Notes under the pieces: model-generated
What the model was told of the DNA's origin: nothing
Database searches by the model: none
Seen by the model: the letters and a program-made list of their open reading frames with translations, nothing else
Source of the DNA: DASYRM01 sp035646375
Lineage (GTDB): Bacteria; Acidobacteriota; Vicinamibacteria; Vicinamibacterales; UBA2999
Assembly: GCA_035646375.1 (NCBI GenBank)
Contig: DASRPM010000212.1
Span: 1-19,368, forward strand
Length of the DNA: 19,368 nucleotides
Direction: 5' to 3'
Shown: one piece after another, positions 13,458 to 19,368 of the stretch
How positions within the stretch are numbered: the first letter of the stretch is position 1
How the letters are laid out: every line of letters starts with the position of its first letter
Position numbers and translations under genes: made by a program

Positions 13458-14401
13458 AGACACCCCGATCTTGGCGCGCGGCCGCGCTCGCGGTCGTGGT
13501 GGCCCTCACGACAGGTGCCGCCGCTCAGCGCTGGACGCCCCCACGTATGCCGTGGGGCGACCCCGATCTCGAGGGCGTGTGGACCAGCGACAACAACTTT
13601 TCGATCCCGCTCGAACGGCCAGCCGCCGTGGCCGACAAGGAGTTCCTCGAGGGCAAGGACCTCGAAGACGCGCTCGCGAACCGCGCGAAGCTGATTGCGG
13701 CCGTGGCCGACGGCGGCGCGGTGGGGGCCGGCCCGTCGCACTGGTACGAGAACCTGACGGCGAAGTCGCGCCGCAGCTCGCTCATCATCGACCCGGGAAA
13801 CGGACGGCTCCCGGCACTGACGGCTGAAGCGCGGGCGCGCGCGGCGGCGGAAGAGGCGTCGCGCCGGGGACGCGGTCCGGCCGACTCGTGGGAGGACCGC
13901 AGCCTCTGGGATCGCTGCATCACCGTCGGGCTGCCGGCGGTGATGTTCCCGACCGGCTACAACAACAACGTCCAGATCCTGCAGGCGCCCGGCTACGTCA
14001 CCGTCACGCACGAGATGATGCACGACACGCGCGTGATTCCACTCGACGGCCGCCCGCACATCTCCTCCCGCATCCGCCAGTACCTGGGTGATTCACGGGC
14101 GCGCTGGGAGGGCGACACGCTCGTGATCGACGTGACGAATTTCCATCCCAACACCAGCTATCGCGGCGCCCGCGAGACCCTCCACCTCATCGAGCGCTAC
14201 ACGCGCACGGGACCCGACGCGATGCGCTACGAGGTCACCGTCGACGATCCTCGGACGTTCGAGCGGCCATGGACCGCCGTGCTCGACCTCGCTCCTCAGA
14301 AGGACATGTACGAGTACGCCTGCCACGAAGGTAATCGGGGCCTCGAGAACATCCTGCGGGCCGCCCGGCTCGACGACGCCGCCGCCGTGCGCGGCCGCTA
14401 G
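13451..14401 (+). CDS. Secreted 'CHEG-motif' family protein (copy 3), function unknown
   Basis: The frame is closed by TAG at 13445-13447. The only start before the hydrophobic core is TTG 13451, giving (M)GKTPRSWRAAALAVVVALTTGAAAQ as signal peptide and 316 residues in all. The mature protein shows PPRMPWGDPDLEGVWTSDNNFSIPLERP, LIIDPGNGRLP, LWDRC (C156), YNNNVQILQAPGYVTVTHEMMHDTRVIPLDGRPH, LGDSRARWEGDTLVIDVTNF, LHLIERYTR, MRYEVTVDDPRTFERPWTAVL and YACHEGNRGL (C291, H292). It resembles copy 2 in its N-terminal EGVW and LERP segments and copy 1 in the YNN...HDxRVIPLDGRPH block. The start is unusual because it lies in a heptad repeat unit and lacks a good Shine-Dalgarno. Coupling to bicupin translation 28 nt upstream is possible. 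Confidence 0.8.
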   Translation: MGKTPRSWRAAALAVVVALTTGAAAQRWTPPRMPWGDPDLEGVWTSDNNFSIPLERPAAVADKEFLEGKDLEDALANRAKLIAAVADGGAVGAGPSHWYENLTAKSRRSSLIIDPGNGRLPALTAEARARAAAEEASRRGRGPADSWEDRSLWDRCITVGLPAVMFPTGYNNNVQILQAPGYVTVTHEMMHDTRVIPLDGRPHISSRIRQYLGDSRARWEGDTLVIDVTNFHPNTSYRGARETLHLIERYTRTGPDAMRYEVTVDDPRTFERPWTAVLDLAPQKDMYEYACHEGNRGLENILRAARLDDAAAVRGR

Positions 14402-14410
14402 CACGAAAAG

Positions 14411-14440
14411 CACCCTTAACGAGGTACCTCGTGTTCGGTA
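14411..14440 (+). promoter_or_regulatory. Overlapping double dyad (sites D1 and D2) upstream of the TonB receptor gene
   Basis: D1 (14411-14426) reads CACCCTTAACGAGGTA. D2 (14425-14440) reads TACCTCGTGTTCGGTA. They share two bases and meet in a perfect 12-bp palindrome, CGAGGTACCTCG, at 14420-14431. D2 matches site B in 12 of 16 bases in the same orientation toward its gene and ends 23 nt before the -10 at 14464-14469. The region begins 9 nt after the CHEG copy 3 stop. Confidence 0.6.
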
Positions 14441-14463
14441 GTGCTTGGCCTGAGGGGGCTCGC

Positions 14464-14469
14464 TAGACT
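14464..14469 (+). promoter_or_regulatory. -10 element TAGACT for the TonB receptor gene
   Basis: GCTAGACT lies 23 nt after dyad D2 and 61 nt before ATG 14531. No consensus -35 hexamer is at the right distance, which fits an activator-dependent promoter. Confidence 0.5.
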
Positions 14470-14530
14470 CCACGCGCGCCTGCCCCGCTGTCCGCGGCAG
14501 GCATTCACCCCCGCCAGGAGATGGTCCGAG

Positions 14531-17500
14531 ATGACCAAAGCACGCATGCAACAGCTCGCGTTGATTCTGATCCTCATACTCGCTCCGCGCCTCGCCCTGG
14601 CGCAGGGTCTCGGCGCGGCCAGCGTTGCCGGCGTCGTGAAGGACGCCTCGGGCGCCGTGCTGCCGGGCGTGACGGTTGAAGCCGCGAGCCCGGTGCTCAT
14701 CGAGAAGGTCCGGACGACCGTGACCGACACCGAAGGGCGCTACCAGCTGGCCGAGCTGCGAGCCGGCACCTATACCTTGACCTTCACTCTTGCCGGCTTC
14801 ACCACCTACAAGCGGGAAGGGCTGCAGCTCACGCCAAACTTCGCCGCCACCATCAACGCCGATCTCAAGGTGGGCGAACTGAGCGAGACGATCGTGGTGT
14901 CCGGGCAGTCTCCGCTCGTCGACACCCGCAGCGTCTCGAAGGCGCAGGTGATCAGCCAGGAAACGCTGTCGGCACTGCCCACGGCCAAGAGCGTCGGCTC
15001 GATGCTGGCGTTCGTGCCCGGCGCCGTGTCACCGGCAAACGGTGTCGACAGCGGCGGGTCCAAGGGTGAGCAGTCGGTCCGCATCTCGGTCTTCGGCGCC
15101 CGGCCGAACGACCAGCGTCAGATGACCAACGGGCTGATGTATACCAATCTGAACGGCGACGGCGGCGGCCGTCTCTACTTCGTCAACCCGGTCACCATTC
15201 AGGAAAACGTCATCGACCTCGGCGCGGCCGGCTCGGCGTTGTATCAGACGAGCGGCGCGGTGGTGAATACGATTCCCCGGGAAGGTGGCAACCGGTTCTC
15301 GGGCACCGGTTTCGCCGCCTACACCAACCACAACCTGCAGGCGAGCAACCTCAGCGACGATCTGAAGGCCTGGGGGCTGACCGTCGTCAACGGCGTCCGC
15401 AAGATCTACGACGTGAACGGACTCTTCGGCGGTCCGCTCGTCAAGGACAAGTGGTGGTTCGTCGTGTCGGGCCGCAGAAGCGGTAGCGAACTGCGGGCCG
15501 CGAGCCTGTTCCACGACTCGAACCTCAACGATTGGATCTATACGCCCGACACGAGCCGGCCGGTCGATCCGGTCGAATACAACCGCAACTATCAGTTCCG
15601 GACGACGTTCCAGATCGGGACCAAGGACAAGTTCGGCGCCTCCACCGATATCCAGCGTCACTATCGTGACCAGGCGTTCGGTCAGCTCGATCAGGGCATC
15701 GCGCGCGTCGAAGCCAACGCGGCCATGTGCCACAACGACTCGCTCACCCAGTTCACGTGGAGCCGGCCGCAGTCGAACAGCATCCTGTACGAGGGCGGCG
15801 GCTCTGTCAGTCTCAACGCGTTCGGCACTGCGAACTTTGGCACTGCGCTCGACGGCTCGGACTACGAGGAGTGCGGCCAGAGCCAACCGTTCCGCGTCAA
15901 CATCGCCGACGCGGCGCGCGGCGCCAACTACCACGGCGTGGGCGCGATCGGCATCGGCATCTCGAACCTCTTCGTCGGCCGTTTCGCGACGTCGTACGTC
16001 ACGGGCGCGCACAACTTTAAGACCGGCCTCTATTTCATTCGCGGCAACGTTACCGGCAATACCATCAACCGGGCCGACGACGTGGGCGGCCTGCCGATCT
16101 CCTACACCTTCACCAACGGGGTCGCGACCGCGCTGACGCAGTTCGCGGACCGTGGCACCGACGCGCACATGAGCCACGACATGGCGCTGTACGCGCAGGA
16201 TTCGTGGACGATGCAGCGGTTGACGCTCAACCTCGGCCTGCGCCTCGACTGGATCAAGCAGCGGGTCGGCGAAGTCGTGCATCCGGCGAACGCGCTGTTT
16301 GGCGCCTACACCACGCCAGCCGTGAACGGCACTCCGAACTGGAAAGATCTGAGCCCCCGCGTCGGCGCGGCCTACGATCTGTTCGGCAACGGCAGGACCG
16401 CGCTCAAGGGCGGCATCAACCGCTACGTCCAGGGGGCGTCCGTTGGCGTCGCCTCTCTGTATGGTCCGACGGCGACCTCCAGCACGGCCCGCAACTGGAC
16501 CGACTCCAACGGCAACTTCTTCCCCGACTGCGACCTGAAGAACGGCGCGGCGCAGAATCTGACGGCCACGGGAGGCGACATCTGCGGTGCCTTCAACACG
16601 CCGAGCGTCGGCACCTACGTCCCGAGCCAGAGCGTGATCGACGAGAACTTCACCCAGGGGTGGTTCAAGCGCGGCTACAACTGGCGCGCGACGGCCTCGA
16701 TTGAGCAGCAGCTCAACAACAACCTGGCCGTGGCGGCGACGTACGCCCGTGCGATCGTCGGCAACTTCCAGGTGACCGACAACCTCAACCTGTCGCCGGC
16801 GGACTACGATCCGTACTGCATCACGCTGCCGGCGGACCCGCGCCTGTCGCGGAGCGGCCAGCAGCTGTGCGGACTGTACGATCAGCGCGCCAACGTGGCG
16901 ACCAGCAACCTGATCGGCTTCGCCGACAGCTACGTGGACAAGTACAACGTGGGCAGCATCGCGCAGCACCGTCACACCGAGCACTTCAACGGCTTCGACG
17001 TGCAGCTGAATGGGCGGTTCAGCCGCGGGACGGCCGGCGGCGGCTGGAGCACGGGGAACACCATCCAGAACACGGCGATTTCCGCCAACGGCGGCGTGAC
17101 CAACAACTCGATCAACCAGTGCTACGTGGTGGACAACCCCGAGCAGCTGACGAACCAGGTCACGCCGTGCGAGGTGAACAACCCGTATCAGCATCGCTTC
17201 CGCTTCAACGGCTCGTATGAGCTGCCGTGGGGCGGGGTGCAGCTGGCTGCGGTGTACCAGGACCTGCCCGGTCCGCTCATCGCCGCCAACCGCGTCTACA
17301 CCAGCGCGGAGATCAACGCCCAGGCGACCGGCGCGCTCGGCCGCAACCTGCGTCTGGCCACCCGCACCATCGACATCGCCGAGCCGTTCTCGCTCTTCGG
17401 CGATCGCGTGCGGCAGCTGGATATGCGGGTCAGCAAGCTGTTCCGGCTTGGCGGGCAGCGCTTCCAGGCCAACATGGACATATACAATCTCGCCAACGCA

Positions 17501-17626
17501 AGCACGGCGACCTTCCTCCGGAACACCTACACCGCGCCGGGCGCGGTGACGGCGACACCGTGGCAGCAGCCGACGCAGGTGATGGACGGCCGGTTCCTCA
17601 AGTTCAGCGCGCAGTTCGACTTTTAG
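14531..17626 (+). CDS. TonB-dependent receptor with carboxypeptidase-regulatory-like N-terminal domain
   Basis: AGGAG at 14516-14520 supports ATG 14531; the frame is open upstream to a GTG at 14441 without an export signal. The 1031-residue protein has a signal peptide (QQLALILILILAPRLALAQ). A carboxypeptidase-regulatory-like Ig domain follows at about residues 27-113 (GVVKDASGAVLPGVTVEA...GRYQLAELRAGTYTLTFTLAGF). The plug lies near 120-250 (VISQETLSALPTAKSVGSMLAFVPGAV, RISVFGARPNDQRQMTNGLMY). A large outer-membrane beta-barrel runs to a terminal aromatic residue in FLKFSAQFDF. This is the Oar-like type typical of Acidobacteriota. It imports a ligand across the outer membrane using TonB energy; the ligand cannot be read from sequence. 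The barrel has cysteine-bearing loops (DYEECGQ, DCDLKNG...GDIC, YCITLPA...QLCGLYD, QCYVV...VTPCEV) that may form disulfides. The strongest dyad arrangement in the window precedes it. Confidence 0.92.
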   Translation: MTKARMQQLALILILILAPRLALAQGLGAASVAGVVKDASGAVLPGVTVEAASPVLIEKVRTTVTDTEGRYQLAELRAGTYTLTFTLAGFTTYKREGLQLTPNFAATINADLKVGELSETIVVSGQSPLVDTRSVSKAQVISQETLSALPTAKSVGSMLAFVPGAVSPANGVDSGGSKGEQSVRISVFGARPNDQRQMTNGLMYTNLNGDGGGRLYFVNPVTIQENVIDLGAAGSALYQTSGAVVNTIPREGGNRFSGTGFAAYTNHNLQASNLSDDLKAWGLTVVNGVRKIYDVNGLFGGPLVKDKWWFVVSGRRSGSELRAASLFHDSNLNDWIYTPDTSRPVDPVEYNRNYQFRTTFQIGTKDKFGASTDIQRHYRDQAFGQLDQGIARVEANAAMCHNDSLTQFTWSRPQSNSILYEGGGSVSLNAFGTANFGTALDGSDYEECGQSQPFRVNIADAARGANYHGVGAIGIGISNLFVGRFATSYVTGAHNFKTGLYFIRGNVTGNTINRADDVGGLPISYTFTNGVATALTQFADRGTDAHMSHDMALYAQDSWTMQRLTLNLGLRLDWIKQRVGEVVHPANALFGAYTTPAVNGTPNWKDLSPRVGAAYDLFGNGRTALKGGINRYVQGASVGVASLYGPTATSSTARNWTDSNGNFFPDCDLKNGAAQNLTATGGDICGAFNTPSVGTYVPSQSVIDENFTQGWFKRGYNWRATASIEQQLNNNLAVAATYARAIVGNFQVTDNLNLSPADYDPYCITLPADPRLSRSGQQLCGLYDQRANVATSNLIGFADSYVDKYNVGSIAQHRHTEHFNGFDVQLNGRFSRGTAGGGWSTGNTIQNTAISANGGVTNNSINQCYVVDNPEQLTNQVTPCEVNNPYQHRFRFNGSYELPWGGVQLAAVYQDLPGPLIAANRVYTSAEINAQATGALGRNLRLATRTIDIAEPFSLFGDRVRQLDMRVSKLFRLGGQRFQANMDIYNLANASTATFLRNTYTAPGAVTATPWQQPTQVMDGRFLKFSAQFDF

Positions 17627-17684
17627 TACGGGGGGGCCACCTTAAGGTGGCCCGACGGAAGGGCCGCCTGAAGGCGGCCCCTAC
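17626..17684. repeat. REP-like double hairpin after the TonB receptor gene
   Basis: Two 20-nt hairpins of related sequence sit side by side. At 17634-17653 is a perfect palindrome (GGGCCACC-TTAA-GGTGGCCC), and at 17661-17680 is GGGCCGCC-TGAA-GGCGGCCC with an 8-bp stem. They are 7 nt apart and bracketed by GTACGGGG on the left and CCCCTAC on the right, an outer imperfect inverted repeat. The left end overlaps the TAG stop. The layout is like REP/BIME elements. It may act as a transcript-stabilising or attenuating structure between the receptor and propeller genes; there is no T-tract. Confidence 0.75.
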
Positions 17685-17697
17685 GAGGAAGAACGGG

Positions 17698-19368
17698 ATG
17701 AGACGACACGTGTTCGGCGCGGCGGTGGTGGCAGTGGCCGTGGGCTTGATGCTGCCGTGGACGGATCGCATCGAAGCGCAGTCGTCGCCGCCTTTGCCGA
17801 AGGCTACGGCGAGCCAGGTAGTGCCGGCGTTCGAGATCGATGGCGGGTGGCCCCGGCTCCCGAACGGCTGGGTGCTGGGGCAGACGCCGGGTGTGGCCGT
17901 CGACCGTCGCGACCACATCTGGGTGCTGCACCGGCCGCGCACCGTCCCCGAGGCGCAGCGCGCCCAGGCGGCGCCGCCGCTGCTCGAATTCGACGCCGAC
18001 GGAAAATTCCTGCGCGCCTGGGGCGGCCCCGGCGCCGGGTTCGACTGGCCCGACAGCGAGCACGGCGTCTTCGTGGACCACAAGGACAACGTCTGGATCG
18101 GCGGCAGCAGCCCCACGTCTACGTCCCTGACGAAGCGGTCCGACGACATGCTGCTGAAGTTCACGAAGGACGGGAAGTTCCTGCTGCAGATCGGCGGGCC
18201 CGACAAGAGCGGTGGCAACGCCGACACGAAGAGCGTCAACAAGCCGGCCGACGCGTTCGTCTTCCAGAAGACCAACGAGCTGTACGTCGCCGACGGTTAC
18301 GGCAACCGCCGCGTCCTCGTGCTGGATCCCGAGACCGGCGCGTTCAAGCGCATGTGGGGCGCCTTTGGCAACGCGCCCGTGGATGCGCAGCCGGCGAGCG
18401 GCGGACGCGGCGCGGCGCCGTTCCTGGTCGAGGGGCCCGGGCCGGACCAGTTCGCCAGTCCGACGCATGCCGTGAAGGTGTCGAACGACGAGCTCGTCTA
18501 CGTGGCCGACCGGCAGAACCGCCGCCTCCAGGTGTTCACACCAGCGGGGAAGTACGTCACGCAGACTTTCATCAACCGCACCGGCCCGGCCAACGGCTCG
18601 GTGGCGGGCATCGCGTTCTCGCCCGACGCGGCGCAGCGGTTCATGTATCTCGCCGACTACGGCAACTCGCACATCGTCGTGATGGATCGCAAGAGCCTCA
18701 CGATCCTCTATCAGTTCGGCACCCGGAGCGCTTCACCGGGCGACTTCCAGGGCATTCACCACCTGGCGGCGAATTCGAAGGGCGATCTTGTCGCGGTGGA
18801 AGTGGCGCCAGGCAACCGCGTCCAGCGCTTCCGGTTCAAGGGGCTGGCGGCCACGTTGCCGCCCAACGCGCTGACGCCGGCGCAGCTCGCCGCCACGCCG
18901 GTCGCGCCGAATCAAGCGGCACCGGCACCGGCCGCGGCGCCGCGGCCTCAGAGCCCCGGCGCCGTGGCGCCGGCTCAAAGCACTGCTCCGCGCACGTTTC
19001 CAGGGCCGGGTTCACCGCAGGGACGCGGCGGCTATCCCACGTGGACCAGCACCATGGCGAGCCCGTACCGAGTGACGCCGAACTGGCCGCAGCTCGGCGA
19101 CATCAAGCCGGGCGCCGCGATCGGGATCATCCCGGACGGCAAGGGCGGCACCTGGCTGCATCACCGCTCCGAGCCGCCCATTCTGCACATCGACGCCTCG
19201 GGCAAGGTCGATCGGCGCTTCGGCAACGGCATGTTCGTGCAGGCGCACGGCTTCTGTCAGGACCGCGACGGCAACTTCTGGGCGGGCGACAGCGGGCCGT
19301 TCGCCGACAATCCGTCCACCAAGGGGCGCGGCTTTCAGCTGTTCAAGTTCAGCCCCGACGGCAAGGTG
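17698..19368 (+). CDS. Secreted NHL-repeat / beta-propeller protein (3' end outside window)
   Basis: GAGGAA at 17685-17690, 7 nt upstream, supports ATG 17698. The frame is open to the window end (557 codons). After a signal peptide (MRRHVFGAAVVAVAVGLMLPW...EAQ) come NHL-type blades: GQTPGVAVDRRDHIWVLHRP, LLEFDADGKFLRAWGGPG, HGVFVDHKDNVWIGG, LLKFTKDGKFLLQIG, NELYVADGYGNRRVLVLDPETG, LVYVADRQNRRLQVFTPAGKYV, FMYLADYGNSHIVVMDRKS. The order resembles peptidylglycine amidating-lyase-like NHL proteins. An Ala/Pro/Gln-rich linker spans about residues 400-440. A second blade set then begins (PILHIDASGKVDRRFG, AHGFCQDRDGNFWAGDS, FKFSPDGKV), so this is probably a double propeller. It follows the TonB receptor gene by 71 nt with only the double hairpin between, so co-transcription is possible. 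Its activity is unknown. Confidence 0.85.
   Translation, partial: MRRHVFGAAVVAVAVGLMLPWTDRIEAQSSPPLPKATASQVVPAFEIDGGWPRLPNGWVLGQTPGVAVDRRDHIWVLHRPRTVPEAQRAQAAPPLLEFDADGKFLRAWGGPGAGFDWPDSEHGVFVDHKDNVWIGGSSPTSTSLTKRSDDMLLKFTKDGKFLLQIGGPDKSGGNADTKSVNKPADAFVFQKTNELYVADGYGNRRVLVLDPETGAFKRMWGAFGNAPVDAQPASGGRGAAPFLVEGPGPDQFASPTHAVKVSNDELVYVADRQNRRLQVFTPAGKYVTQTFINRTGPANGSVAGIAFSPDAAQRFMYLADYGNSHIVVMDRKSLTILYQFGTRSASPGDFQGIHHLAANSKGDLVAVEVAPGNRVQRFRFKGLAATLPPNALTPAQLAATPVAPNQAAPAPAAAPRPQSPGAVAPAQSTAPRTFPGPGSPQGRGGYPTWTSTMASPYRVTPNWPQLGDIKPGAAIGIIPDGKGGTWLHHRSEPPILHIDASGKVDRRFGNGMFVQAHGFCQDRDGNFWAGDSGPFADNPSTKGRGFQLFKFSPDGKV

Noticed and set aside
15029..17194. 721-residue minus-strand open frame opposite the TonB receptor gene
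   Set aside because: The plus strand is a continuous TonB-dependent receptor. The antisense product has no domain and is dominated by Val/Arg/Ala/Asp.
18900..19017. Ala/Pro-rich stretch as a frameshift or end of the propeller gene
   Set aside because: The frame stays open and blade motifs resume afterwards in the same frame, so it is a linker between two propeller regions.

Overview
The window is GC-rich DNA with long secreted proteins, most likely from an Acidobacteriota genome, probably the Vicinamibacteria lineage. The main reasons are a TIGR03435-type protein (a family strongly expanded in soil Acidobacteriota), a TonB-dependent receptor with an N-terminal carboxypeptidase-regulatory-like domain, and several paralogues of an unnamed secreted family common in that phylum. 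This placement is an inference from protein content. I see no rRNA, tRNA, CRISPR, transposase or phage gene.

Layout. (1) 1-498 is the 3' end of a PQQ-dependent sugar dehydrogenase gene. (2) 686-3576 is a two-gene unit: a secreted protein with three SnoaL/NTF2-like domains, overlapping a secreted protein of the unnamed family, here called the 'CHEG' family after its ACHEGN motif. (3) 3687-7198 is a more ordinary co-directional block: RidA-superfamily protein, TIGR03435 protein, PLP-dependent decarboxylase-like enzyme, DUF1801 protein and a small putative lipoprotein. (4) 7199-10269 on the minus strand is a second CHEG plus triple-SnoaL pair, convergent with block 3. (5) 10389-17626 on the plus strand holds a cytochrome c-PQQ dehydrogenase fusion, a secreted bicupin, a third CHEG protein and a large TonB-dependent receptor. 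(6) 17698 to the window end is a secreted NHL/beta-propeller protein, cut by the window edge. No gene-free stretch exceeds 300 bases.

How the parts may work together (inference). Blocks 2, 4, 5 and 6 encode almost only exported proteins: an outer-membrane importer, PQQ redox enzymes, a bicupin, propellers, and duplicated SnoaL-triplet/CHEG pairs. This looks like a periplasmic uptake and oxidation locus for an unknown organic compound. It is tied together by a 16-bp dyad, TACC-N8-GGTA, before nearly every transcription unit of these blocks and absent from block 3. In three promoters (9239-9254, 12380-12395, 14425-14440) the dyad lies exactly 23 nt upstream of a TAGRHT -10 hexamer preceded by C. 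The divergent gap at 10318-10332 has a 15-bp variant with the same spacing to a weak -10. This candidate regulon and the duplicated SnoaL-triplet/CHEG module are the most interesting features here.

Intergenic DNA also carries 7-nt-period arrays at three gene boundaries. One runs into a signal-peptide coding region and one contains a likely TTG start codon. A REP-like double hairpin follows the TonB receptor gene.
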